This document shows positions 1-7,852 of a stretch of 43,575 nucleotides of DNA, piece after piece (positions within the stretch are counted from its first letter, which is position 1; each line of letters starts with the position of its first letter). Below the pieces are notes generated by a model. It searched no databases. It saw only the letters and a program-made list of their open reading frames with translations, and was not told the DNA's origin. A program made the position numbers and the translations under genes. Origin of the DNA: DSBX01 sp046484845. Lineage in GTDB: Bacteria > Hydrothermota > Tepidihabitantia > Tepidihabitantales > Tepidihabitantaceae. The stretch covers positions 1 through 43,575 of the forward strand of contig JAWOIB010000114.1 of NCBI GenBank assembly GCA_046484845.1, in the 5' to 3' direction.

Positions 1-642
1 TTCCACGCGGCGGCTTACAAACACGTGCCGCTGATGGAATCGCATCCCGGCGAGGCCGTCAAGAACATCACGTTTGCCAGTCGCCTGTTGGCCGACACAG
101 CCCATCGGCACGGGGTTTCGTCCTTTGTCATGATCTCCACCGACAAGGCCGTCAATCCGACGAGCGTCATGGGGACCTGCAAGCGAGCCGCGGAATTGTA
201 CGTTCAGGCGTTGGCGCAGACCTCGACGACCTGCTTCGTGACGGTCCGCTTCGGCAACGTGTTGGATTCGGCGGGCAGCGTGATTCCGATTTTTCGCGAG
301 CAGATCGAGCGCGGCGGGCCGGTGACGGTGACCCATCCAGAGATGCGGCGGTACTTCATGACCATCCTCGAGGCATCGCAGTTGGTCCTTCAAGCCGGCG
401 CGATGGGCCGCGGCGGCGAGATCTTCGTGTTGGACATGGGCGAACCGGTCCAAGTTGTCGATCTGGCCCGCGACATGATCCGGCTGTCCGGACTGGAAGT
501 GGGCCAAGACATCGACATCGCCTTCACCGGCATTCGGCCGGGAGAGAAGTTGTTCGAAGAACTGCAATGCGACGGCGAGCGTAGACTGCCCACCAAGCAC
601 GCCAAGATCATGGAGATGCGGCAGCGCCTCGGCATCGACACG
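1..642 (+). CDS. CapD/PglF-like nucleotide-sugar 4,6-dehydratase, 5'-truncated
   Basis: The reading frame is open from base 1, so the N-terminal half with the Rossmann glycine motif lies outside the window. What remains reads like the catalytic and C-terminal part of a polysaccharide-biosynthesis (CapD, extended SDR) protein: a VMISTDKAVNPTSVMG segment, a K-R-A-E-L-Y stretch in place of the YxxxK region, VRFGNVLDSAGSVIP, the MRRYFMTI segment and the GIRPGEKLFEEL signature. These enzymes act on UDP-GlcNAc-type sugars for surface glycans. After residue 'RLGID' at about base 640 the family similarity ends abruptly and the same frame continues as an unrelated protein. Codon choice here (TTG, CAT, GTT more frequent) looks less GC-biased than in the rest of the window. 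I infer that this segment comes from another genome or locus. Confidence 0.85.
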
Positions 643-1023
643 ACCATCGTGACCCGCGACACTACCTATATCCTGAAGCGCGATGAGTTCGTGCTCTGTT
701 TCTCGGCGCTCGATGATACCGAACCGGACACGATGCTGTCCCTGCCCGTTACCGAGGGGAAGACCTGGAACGTCTGGGTGGACGGCGCCGAGAAGGTCGA
801 GGCGATGGTGCTGGGCAGGGAAGACGCGGTCGTCCCGGCCGGTACGTTCAGGGACTGTTGGAAGATGAAGTTCACCTACACCGGCCCGGACCCGGAGACG
901 CCGCTGATGCACTACTGGGTGGCTGACGGCGTGGGCACGGTCCGTCACCTGATGGAGCTGGAGACGCCGGAGTACACCAGCACGATCAACCTGAGGCTCA
1001 CGCACCACGATGTGAAGGACTGA
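643..1023 (+). CDS. C-terminal fragment of a lipoprotein-like protein fused in frame to the dehydratase
   Basis: From about base 643 the frame encodes roughly 125 residues unrelated to CapD, beginning near 'TTYILKRDEF'. It contains VLGREDAVVPAGTFRDCW, a pattern I associate with secreted or lipoproteins of the TapB/DUF3108-like kind, in which an activity value is 'provided by a fine-tuned beta domain'; the exact family is uncertain. The C-terminal part is beta-rich (HYWVADGVGTVRHL), and the gene ends with TGA. Codon use matches the downstream genes. No start codon, signal peptide or ribosome site precedes it, so its true N-terminus has been lost at the junction. It is best read as the tail of a native gene whose front was replaced. 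Confidence 0.6.
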   Translation, partial: TIVTRDTTYILKRDEFVLCFSALDDTEPDTMLSLPVTEGKTWNVWVDGAEKVEAMVLGREDAVVPAGTFRDCWKMKFTYTGPDPETPLMHYWVADGVGTVRHLMELETPEYTSTINLRLTHHDVKD

Positions 1024-1047
1024 TCCTTTTCCGCGCCTGTTCCCGGT

Positions 1048-1071
1048 ACGCCGGTCCCCGCGGGCCGGCGT
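1048..1071 (+). terminator. Hairpin after the fused ORF
   Basis: A 7-bp perfect stem (ACGCCGG pairing with CCGGCGT) encloses a 10-nt GC-rich loop, 25 nt after the stop codon, and is followed by the mildly T-rich TTCCGTTCT. It is a plausible but weak intrinsic terminator for the preceding gene because there is no real T-run. Confidence 0.4.
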
Positions 1072-1083
1072 TCCGTTCTGCCG

Positions 1084-1836
1084 GTGACCGGGGCGCAGGG
1101 AATCGGGCGGACCGAGGTCTATACCGGTGACGTTGATGGAGGTGCCAGGAGTCGTTTTGTCGTGACCGCGGCCTCGGCGGTGTTGTTCCTCGGTTGCGGC
1201 CGGTTCCAGCTTGCCGGCACCGCGGCGGAGGAGCCGGCCGAGCCGGCGCCGCCGAGCGTGGTGGTGTACGAGATTCACCACGAGCGGCCGGTGTATTACG
1301 TGGATACCGCCTGGGTGGAGCCGGAACCGGCGCCGGCCGAGACGGTGTTCGTGGTGGAGGAGTTCGAGACTTACATCGATGTGTGGGAGTCGGGCCGGCC
1401 GGTCCGGCGCGCGCGCCGGCCGGGCCACGCGGCCCCGCCCGCCCCGACGCGGCCGGACCGTTCGCGGTCGCCCGACCCGCGGCCGAACCCGAGACCGGAG
1501 CCGGATGAGCCGCCGCCGCGGGAGCGGCCGAGGCCGGTGGAGGCGCCGAGAACCGCCGAGTCGGTGCGGCCGGTGAGCCTGCCGGTGGGGCCGGGACCGC
1601 AGGAGCCGCCCGTGCCGTCGAAGCCGGCGGAACTGCCGGTGGCAGAGCGGCCGGAGCCGCCCGCGGAGCCGCTGACGCCGGCGGAGGCGACCCGGACGCC
1701 GGAGCAGGAGAGCCCGCCGCCGGCGAAGGCCGCGCCGGCGGAGGAGGAGAGTTCACCGCCGGTGAAAGCCGCGCCGGCGGAGCCGCCGAAGGGCGGGGAG
1801 TCGGAGCTGGCGCTGGGGCAGGCCGGGGCGAACTGA
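1084..1836 (+). CDS. Proline/glutamate-rich lipoprotein of unknown function
   Basis: The 250-residue ORF has a hydrophobic segment ending in a lipobox-like LFLGC (Cys38), preceded by Arg residues, so a lipoprotein signal peptide is likely. Mature residues 40-95 are acidic and beta-like, with VVVYEIHH and FETYIDVW. From about residue 100 the protein is almost entirely Pro, Ala, Glu and Arg, with short repeats of the type PPAKAAPAEE near the end. Such tails usually span the periplasm or cell wall and are disordered. The start is uncertain: the GTG at 1084 gives a long N-region and the GTG at 1162 gives a very short signal peptide. The opposite strand is also open here because of the extreme base composition, but only this frame has a signal peptide. 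No family is recognised. Confidence 0.55.
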   Translation: MTGAQGIGRTEVYTGDVDGGARSRFVVTAASAVLFLGCGRFQLAGTAAEEPAEPAPPSVVVYEIHHERPVYYVDTAWVEPEPAPAETVFVVEEFETYIDVWESGRPVRRARRPGHAAPPAPTRPDRSRSPDPRPNPRPEPDEPPPRERPRPVEAPRTAESVRPVSLPVGPGPQEPPVPSKPAELPVAERPEPPAEPLTPAEATRTPEQESPPPAKAAPAEEESSPPVKAAPAEPPKGGESELALGQAGAN

Positions 1837-1840
1837 GCGG

Positions 1841-2584
1841 TCAGTCGTATTCGACGCGGTCGAGGGTCAGGCCCTGGGCCGGGGCGGTGCGGTAGCCGAG
1901 GCCGGGCCTGCCGGCGAGCGCGGCCCGGATGTCGGCCAGCGTCAGCCGGCCCGCGCCGTAGGTGACCGCGGCCCCGACGATGCGGCGGACCATCTTGTAG
2001 AGGAAGCGGTCGCCGGTGACCGCGATTTCGATTTCATCCCCGGCCGTGTTGACCTCGATGCCCCGGACGGTGCAGGTGCCGGTGGCGTCGCGGGCCTGGC
2101 AGAGGGGCCGGAAGTCGCGGGTGCCGACAAACTCGGCCGCCGCGCGCCGGATGCGCGCGAGGTCCACCGGGTAGCGGAGTTCCCAGGCCCGGGCGTGGCG
2201 GAGCGGGGAGTGACCCCGGACGATGCGGTAGCGGTAGAGTTTGCCCCGGGCGCTGAACCGGGCGTGGAACCCGGGCGGGGCGGGCTCGACGAGTTTGACG
2301 TGGATGGCCGGGGGCAGGTGCTGGTTGAGCGCCCGGCGCCAGCGCTCGCAGGGGAGCTGGCGGGTGGCGGTGAAGTTGGCGACGTAGTTGCGGGCGGACA
2401 CGCCCGCGTCGGTGCGGCTGCAGCCGTGGACGACGGTCGGGGCGCCGTTGAGCCGGCCGGCCGCGGCCTGGAGCTCGGCCTGGACGGTCGGGCGGTTGGC
2501 CTGGTACTGCCAGCCGTGGTACCCGCCGCCGTCGTACTCGATGGTGAGCTTGAGGTTGATGGGCGGCCGGGCGCGGGCGTTCAT
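1841..2584 (-). CDS. truA: tRNA pseudouridine(38-40) synthase TruA
   Basis: This 247-residue protein isomerises uridines 38-40 in the tRNA anticodon arm to pseudouridine. Family marks are the N-terminal LTIEYDGGGYHGWQYQ, the catalytic aspartate in CSRTDAGVSA, the FHARFSARGKLYRYRI segment and the C-terminal FLYKMVRRIVG motif. Length is normal for TruA. The frame is open much further upstream, but family alignment and an ATG at 2584 put the start there. It lies 61 nt after the stop of the DksA-like gene on the same strand and is probably the last gene of the ileS operon, so the group couples tRNA charging and tRNA modification. Confidence 0.95.
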   Translation of the reverse strand: MNARARPPINLKLTIEYDGGGYHGWQYQANRPTVQAELQAAAGRLNGAPTVVHGCSRTDAGVSARNYVANFTATRQLPCERWRRALNQHLPPAIHVKLVEPAPPGFHARFSARGKLYRYRIVRGHSPLRHARAWELRYPVDLARIRRAAAEFVGTRDFRPLCQARDATGTCTVRGIEVNTAGDEIEIAVTGDRFLYKMVRRIVGAAVTYGAGRLTLADIRAALAGRPGLGYRTAPAQGLTLDRVEYD

Positions 2585-2645
2585 CTCAGCGGGAGCGCGA
2601 CGGGTCGCGGCGGGCACGGCGCAGGAGCAGGGGATGTTCCCCGGC

Positions 2646-3200
2646 TTACTTCCTGAGGCAGACCATGCAGAAGTGCGCGTGCGGGACGACTTCGAGCCGG
2701 GCCTTGGGAATCGGCTTGCCGCAGGATTCGCAGATGCCGTAGGTGTCGTTCTCGATGCGCCTGAGCGCGTCGGTGATTTCCCGCATGATCGCGCCTTCCA
2801 TCTGTTTGAGCCGGGAGGCAACCTCAACCTGGTGGCTCTCGCCGCCGATTTCGGCGGCGTGGGTGCGCCGGGTCGGCTCGCCGCTGGTGGCGTCGGTGCC
2901 GCCGGATTCCATGATTTCGTCGGTGGCCCGGCCCTGGCGGAGTATCCGCCGCTTTTCTTCAAGCAGGGCTTGTTCGAACTCGCGGAGTTCCTTGCGGCTG
3001 TAGGGCGAGCGTATCAACCGGGCGGGTTTCGCGGGCGCGGTCCGCTTGCGCCCGGCGGCCGGTTTCTTCGGCGCGACGGGTTTCTTCGGGGCGGCGGCCT
3101 GCTTCCCACGGGCGGGCTTCTTCGGGGCGGTTTTCTTCCCGCGGGCCGGTTTCTTCGGGGCGGCGGCCTGTTGCTTTGGTTTCGGCTTTGGTTTCGTCAT
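2646..3200 (-). CDS. DksA/TraR-type C4 zinc-finger protein with Lys/Pro/Ala-rich N-terminus
   Basis: The C-terminal 120 residues (about 65-184) are a typical DksA/TraR/YocK unit: a coiled-coil-like acidic helix region (RKELREFEQALLEEKRR), a second helix (RLKQMEGAIMREITDALRRI), the TYGICESCGKPIP knuckle and the closing CMVC pair, giving a four-cysteine zinc site. Family members bind RNA polymerase through the secondary channel, or act in stress and sporulation. The first 60 residues are unusual: repeated KKPARGK and APKKP units resembling histone H1-like tails, probably disordered and able to bind nucleic acid. The ATG overlaps the ileS stop codon (ATGA), which indicates translational coupling. 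Confidence 0.85.
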   Translation of the reverse strand: MTKPKPKPKQQAAAPKKPARGKKTAPKKPARGKQAAAPKKPVAPKKPAAGRKRTAPAKPARLIRSPYSRKELREFEQALLEEKRRILRQGRATDEIMESGGTDATSGEPTRRTHAAEIGGESHQVEVASRLKQMEGAIMREITDALRRIENDTYGICESCGKPIPKARLEVVPHAHFCMVCLRK

Positions 3201-6160
3201 TGTTTCTCCTCCCGGGCGAGAGCGAGCCGGACCTTAATGCCGTTCAGGTTGAACGCGCGCTCGGCGGCCGGCGGTTCGGAGCTGATGTTGAGCGTCAGGG
3301 TTTCGCGGGTGATGTACTCGCGGTGCGCGGCCAGCGCCTCGGCCAGCCGCTCGCGGCCCGGCTCGTCGTCGGCCGCGCAGAACAGGGTGATACGGTCGGT
3401 GACTTCGAGCCCGGCCTGCTTGCGCAGGTTCTGAATCTTGTTGACGAGTTCCCGGGCCAGGCCTTCGCTTTCGAGTTCGCGGGTGAGCCGGGTGTTGATG
3501 CCGACCGCCCGGGTGTCGTCCCGGGCAACTTCGTAGTCGGCCGGGAACTCCGCGCCGGGCTCGGTGAACAGGACCTCGCGGATGTTGAGTTCTTCCCGGA
3601 TGACGTCGGCGTGGCGGAGCCAGGCTTGCCGCTCCGCCTCGTCGGCCGCGGTGATGATGACCGCCGAGAGCGGCTGGCGGACCTTGAGCTTCGCCTTCTC
3701 CCGGGCGGAATGGCCGAGCGAGACCGCGGCCCGGACCATCCCGACCTCGCGCTCGAGCGCCTCGTTCACCCGGGAGGGGTCCGGCTCCGGGTACGGGCAG
3801 AGGTGGACCGATTCGGGCGCGGTCGGGTCGCAGGGCAGGACGAGGTTTCGGTAGATTTCCTCGGCGAGGAAGGGCATGAACGGCGCCAGCAGCCGGACCA
3901 GCCCTTCGAGGCAGGTGTAGAGCGTCTGGTACGCGGCCAGTTTGTCGTCGTCGCCGACTTCCCGGGCCGGCTTCCAGAACCGGCGCCGGTTGCGCCGGAC
4001 GTACCAGGTGGAGAGGTCGTCGATGAAGGCTTCCACCGCCCGGGGGACCGCCGAGGGGTCGTAGTCGTCGAGCCGTTCGTGGCAGAGCCGAACGAGCGAG
4101 TCGAGCCGGGAAATTATCCAGCGGTCGAGGAGCCGGAGCCGGTCCGCGGGCAGGTTGATTTCGGCCGGGTTGAGCCCGTCGATTTCGGCGTAGGTGACGA
4201 GGAAGCTGTAAACGTTCCAGAGCGTGAGCAGTTTGCGTTCGGCTTCGCGGCCGATGGCGTACCCGAAGCTGAGGTTCTGGGTCGGGTTGTTGTTGAGGAA
4301 CACCCAGCGCATGACGTCCGCGCCCATCCGGTCCGCGGCTTCCTCGAAGGGGATGGCGTTGCCGGCGGATTTGTGCATGTCCTGGCCGTGTTCGTCCTTG
4401 ACCAGCGCGTGGCCGAGCAGGGTTTTGAACGGGGCCTGCTTTTCGAGCACCGTGCTCATCGCCAGGATGGCGTAGAACCAGTTGCGGAACTGGCCGGGGA
4501 AGCATTCGGTGATGAAGTCGAACGGGAACCAGTCGCGCCAGTAGCCCGGGTCGGTGAGGTAATGGGTGGTCGAGAACGGGACGATGCCCGCGTCGAGCCA
4601 GGGGTTGCCGACGTCGCCGACCCGGCTGACTTCCGCCCCGCATTTCGGGCAGCGGATGCGGACTTCGTCCACCCAGGGCCGGTGCGGGCTGTGGCCGTCG
4701 AACCGCTCCCAGCCGGCGACCGCCCGCTCCCGGAGTTCTTCGCGGGAGCCGATGACCTCGAACCCGCCGCAGGCGCAGCGGTAGATGGGCAGGGCGAGGC
4801 CCCAGTAGCGCTTCTTGGAGATGCACCAGTCGGACATGTTGCGCAGCCAGTCGAGCTCGCGGTCGAGGCCGTAGCCGGGAAGCCAGCGTACCTGGCGGGC
4901 GGAGGCCATGATTTCCTCGCGCACCGGGTCCATGGCGATGAACCATTCGTCCACCAGCCGGAAGACCAGTTCGTCGCCGCAGCGCCAGCAGACCGGGTAG
5001 CGGTGGCGGAATTCTTCGACCTTGAACAGCCGGCCTTTCGCCTCGAGCCCGCGGAAGACGTCGGGCGCGACCTCGGCCGCGCCGCGGCCCGCGAACGGGC
5101 CGAACTCGGGCCGGAACCGGCCGTCTTCGTCGAGCGGGGCGATGACCGCGAGGCCGTGCTCCCGGCCGAGCAGGAAGTCTTCTTTGCCGCAGCCGGGCGC
5201 GATGTGGACGATGCCGGTGCCGTCGTCGGCGCTGACTTCGTCCCAGGGGATGACCCGGTGCTCGACGCCCTGCTGGGGGGCGAGCTCGTCGAACGGGCCG
5301 GCGTAGCGGAGCCCGATGAGCGCGCTGCCGGTCAGGCGCTCGACGACTTCCGCGCCCGGGCCGAGCAGGCCGAGCCGGGCCTCGGCGAGGATGAGCGTTT
5401 CGCCGTCGAGCCGGGCCCGGACGTAATCGAGCCCGGGATGGACCGCGGCCGCGGTGTTGGCGGTCAGGGTCCAGGGCGTGGTGGTCCAGACGAGCAGGGC
5501 CTCGCGCCCGCGGTCGGGGACCGGGAGCTTGAGGTACACCGCCTTGTGGGCAAGCTCGCGGTAGCCCTCGGTGGCGATTTCCATATCCGAGATGGCGGTG
5601 CCGCACCGGGAGCACCAGGGCATCACGTCGGTGCCCTCGTAGATGAGCCCGCGCTCGTGGCATTTCTTCAGGAAGTGCCAGATGGTGTAGTTGTTCTCGT
5701 CGGACATGGTGTAGTAGGAGTTGTCCCAGTCCATCCACTGGCCGAGCCGGACCGACTGCCGGGCCTGGATTGCGGAGTACTTGAGGACCCGCTCTTTGCA
5801 TTTCTCGACGAACCGGTCGATGCCGAAGGTCTCGATGTCGCGCTTGCACTTGAAGCCGAGTTCCTTTTCGACCTCGACCTCGACCCAGAGGCCCTGGCAG
5901 TCGAACCCGTTCTGCCAGCGCTGGTCGCGGCCCTGCATCGCCTGGTAGCGCTGGAACAGGTCCTTGATGGTCCGGCCCCAGGCGTGGTGGACGCCCATCG
6001 GGTTGTTGGCGGTTATCGGGCCGTCGAGGAACCGGAACTTGTCGCCGCCACGGTTGCGCTCGACGAGCCGACGGAAGAAGCCGCCTTCCTGCCAGAACGC
6101 GAGGATGCGCCGCTCGAGTTCGACATGGTCGGGCCGGCGGGGAACGGGCTGGAAGCGCAT
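3197..6160 (-). CDS. ileS: Isoleucyl-tRNA synthetase
   Basis: This 987-residue class I synthetase charges tRNA-Ile. The HIGH-type motif appears in GPITANNPMGVHHAWG and the KMSKS-type loop as the variant DMHKSAGN, a form I know from other bacterial IleS proteins. The CP1 editing domain is present (LLVWTTTPWTLTAN, DGTGIVHIAPGCGKED), as are two zinc-ligand CxxC pairs (WCSRCG, RCPKCG) and the anticodon-binding alpha-helical domain with WYVRRNRRRFWK. Length fits the family. The start ATG at 6160 gives a family-like N-terminus. It begins 38 nt after the upstream lipoprotein gene with no clear promoter of its own, and its TGA overlaps the next ATG. The plus strand is open for over 3 kb across it purely through codon bias. 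Confidence 0.97.
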   Translation of the reverse strand: MRFQPVPRRPDHVELERRILAFWQEGGFFRRLVERNRGGDKFRFLDGPITANNPMGVHHAWGRTIKDLFQRYQAMQGRDQRWQNGFDCQGLWVEVEVEKELGFKCKRDIETFGIDRFVEKCKERVLKYSAIQARQSVRLGQWMDWDNSYYTMSDENNYTIWHFLKKCHERGLIYEGTDVMPWCSRCGTAISDMEIATEGYRELAHKAVYLKLPVPDRGREALLVWTTTPWTLTANTAAAVHPGLDYVRARLDGETLILAEARLGLLGPGAEVVERLTGSALIGLRYAGPFDELAPQQGVEHRVIPWDEVSADDGTGIVHIAPGCGKEDFLLGREHGLAVIAPLDEDGRFRPEFGPFAGRGAAEVAPDVFRGLEAKGRLFKVEEFRHRYPVCWRCGDELVFRLVDEWFIAMDPVREEIMASARQVRWLPGYGLDRELDWLRNMSDWCISKKRYWGLALPIYRCACGGFEVIGSREELRERAVAGWERFDGHSPHRPWVDEVRIRCPKCGAEVSRVGDVGNPWLDAGIVPFSTTHYLTDPGYWRDWFPFDFITECFPGQFRNWFYAILAMSTVLEKQAPFKTLLGHALVKDEHGQDMHKSAGNAIPFEEAADRMGADVMRWVFLNNNPTQNLSFGYAIGREAERKLLTLWNVYSFLVTYAEIDGLNPAEINLPADRLRLLDRWIISRLDSLVRLCHERLDDYDPSAVPRAVEAFIDDLSTWYVRRNRRRFWKPAREVGDDDKLAAYQTLYTCLEGLVRLLAPFMPFLAEEIYRNLVLPCDPTAPESVHLCPYPEPDPSRVNEALEREVGMVRAAVSLGHSAREKAKLKVRQPLSAVIITAADEAERQAWLRHADVIREELNIREVLFTEPGAEFPADYEVARDDTRAVGINTRLTRELESEGLARELVNKIQNLRKQAGLEVTDRITLFCAADDEPGRERLAEALAAHREYITRETLTLNISSEPPAAERAFNLNGIKVRLALAREEKQ

Positions 6161-6198
6161 CGCCGTTACTTCAACGGTCGCCCGGGTTCCTCACCGTG

Positions 6199-7674
6199 TC
6201 AGCGCGCCCGGCCGGTGTTCTGGCCGTCGCGTTGGAACATCGGCCAGGACGACGCGGCCGGCCCGCCCAGCCCGCGTACCACCCAGGCGTAGTAGCCGTT
6301 GCCGAAGTAGATGTAGCCGGCGTCGTCGACCTTGGGCGCGGACATCAGGTCGTCCCAGGCGCCGAAGTCGAGCCCGACCGCCCAGCGGCGGCTGCCGTCG
6401 GCGTTGACCGCGTAGAGCGAATCGACGTCCTCGAATGCCCGGTCCCGGTCCTTCCGGCCGCCGCTGACGATGACGTACACGAGGCCCGCGCTGGAGACCG
6501 CCGGGGTCGAGAGGATGCCGGCGAGCGTGGGCTGAAACGTCCAGCTGGGCATGCCGTCGGCCGGGTTGAGCGCGACCAGCTTGCCCTCGGTGCCGATGTA
6601 GACGGTGCCGTCCGCCCCGATGACCGGCGAGGAGGGCGAGGGGCCGATTCGCTCGTCCCAGTCCGGGGTGAACGAGGTGAGGTTCAACGCGATGAGGGTG
6701 CCTTCCTCGTCCGCGACGTAGAGCCGGTTCCGGCCCGGGTCGAGCGCGGGCGAGGCGGAGATGGAGTTGCCGCCCATCACGTAGAGGTTCTTCTGCGCGC
6801 CGGAGCCGGGCTCGATCGCGAAGATGCTGCCTTCGTCGTTGCAGGCGTAGACCGTGCCGTCCGGGCCAATGACCGGCGAGGAGAAGCCGTTGCTGGGGAA
6901 GGACCAGCGCCGGGTGCCGTCCGGGCCGTAGGCGTAGAGCGAGTCGGAGACGGTCTGGATGTAGATGGCGCCGTCGCTGCCCAGCGCGGCGGTTGCCATC
7001 ACTTCGTCGCCGACGTTGCGGGTCCAGCGCCGGGTGCCGTCGGTGTTGAAGGCGTAGAGCGAGTCGTTCTCGCAGGCGATGTAGACCGTGCCGTCTTCGC
7101 TCAGGGTCGGGGCGGGGTAGAAGCCGTCGTAGTCCCGGGTGATGAATTCCTTGTCGCGCCGGCCCTCGGTGGTCCGGAACAGGAAGCCCCACTCGCTGCC
7201 GACGTAGGAGCGGCCGTCAGTGCCGAGCGCGAAGGTGTTGAAGCTGAAATCGGCCGAGTCCTCGGGTTCCTCCGGGTCGGGCAGGCCGAACCGGCGCAGC
7301 AACTCGCCCTCACCCACCTCGACGCGCAGGATGAACGGGTCGGACCATTCGCTGGCGCCACTGCGGGCGGTCTTGGCCCGGGCTCGGACGCTGAAGCTGC
7401 CGGTTAAGGTGTAGGTGTGGGTGTCCCCGAACGCGGCCGAGCCGGCCCGCAACGCAGACCATTCGGACTGGCTGCCGTCGCCCCAGTCGAACTGGAAGGC
7501 GACTTCGCCCGCCTCCGGGTCCGCGGTCCTGGTCGAGCAGGCGACAGTGGTGTTGCGGGCGGCGGAAGCCGGGCCCCAGGGTTGTTCGGGCGCGGCCGGC
7601 GGTTTGGGGCAGCCGGTAATGATGACGGCCAGCGCGACCAGCGCTGCCGGGAGTGTCAGCCGAAAGCTTTTCAT
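6199..7674 (-). CDS. Secreted PQQ-type beta-propeller lipoprotein with PKD-like domain
   Basis: A signal peptide ends in the lipobox ITGC (Cys22), so the 491-residue protein should be lipid-anchored. Residues about 35-120 form a PKD-like Ig domain (FQFDWGDGSQSEW, SDPFILRVEV). The rest is a propeller of PQQ/quinoprotein-like repeats marked by recurring GTVYI, LYAFNTDGTRRW and SSPVIGPDGTVY phrases. No pyrroloquinoline ligand residues stand out, so I read it as a binding or structural propeller rather than a dehydrogenase. The C-terminus, SWPMFQRDGQNTGRAR, is a common end of this propeller type. A GGAGG site sits 5 nt before the ATG. It is the first gene of the transcript that continues into ileS, dksA-like and truA. 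Confidence 0.8.
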   Translation of the reverse strand: MKSFRLTLPAALVALAVIITGCPKPPAAPEQPWGPASAARNTTVACSTRTADPEAGEVAFQFDWGDGSQSEWSALRAGSAAFGDTHTYTLTGSFSVRARAKTARSGASEWSDPFILRVEVGEGELLRRFGLPDPEEPEDSADFSFNTFALGTDGRSYVGSEWGFLFRTTEGRRDKEFITRDYDGFYPAPTLSEDGTVYIACENDSLYAFNTDGTRRWTRNVGDEVMATAALGSDGAIYIQTVSDSLYAYGPDGTRRWSFPSNGFSSPVIGPDGTVYACNDEGSIFAIEPGSGAQKNLYVMGGNSISASPALDPGRNRLYVADEEGTLIALNLTSFTPDWDERIGPSPSSPVIGADGTVYIGTEGKLVALNPADGMPSWTFQPTLAGILSTPAVSSAGLVYVIVSGGRKDRDRAFEDVDSLYAVNADGSRRWAVGLDFGAWDDLMSAPKVDDAGYIYFGNGYYAWVVRGLGGPAASSWPMFQRDGQNTGRAR

Positions 7675-7751
7675 TGTTTCCTCCAGCGAGGCTCTATACC
7701 TCTATAAAATCAGAAGTTACACCAGGGCGCGATGCGCCGAGGGCAGCTAAG

Positions 7752-7779
7752 AGGATACTCTCAGGAGCCGGGCTGTCAA
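7752..7779 (-). promoter_or_regulatory. Promoter for the propeller-lipoprotein/ileS transcript
   Basis: On the minus strand TTGACA (7774-7779) is separated by 16 bp from TATCCT (7752-7757). The predicted start leaves a leader of about 70 nt ending in a strong GGAGG before the ATG at 7674. This contrasts with the leaderless promoters elsewhere in the window. Confidence 0.65.
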
Positions 7780-7804
7780 CAGGATTGCTGTTTCGCCGAA
7801 AAGG

Positions 7805-7832
7805 CGGAAGGCCCGGCGAACCGGGCCTTCCG
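7805..7832 (-). terminator. Intrinsic terminator after the second propeller lipoprotein gene
   Basis: A perfect 12-bp stem (7805-7816 with 7821-7832) closes on a 4-nt loop. Read on the minus strand it is followed by CCTTTT. It lies 21 nt beyond the stop codon of the gene that ends at 7853 and just upstream of the next promoter. Confidence 0.75.
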
Positions 7833-7852
7833 CAAGGTCGGACAAAGCGGGG

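Noticed and set aside
3176..6292. Plus-strand open frame of over 1000 codons across ileS
   Set aside because: It is the mirror frame of a certain ileS gene. Its product is a monotonous V/E/A/D/P-rich string with no domain, caused by GC-biased third positions.
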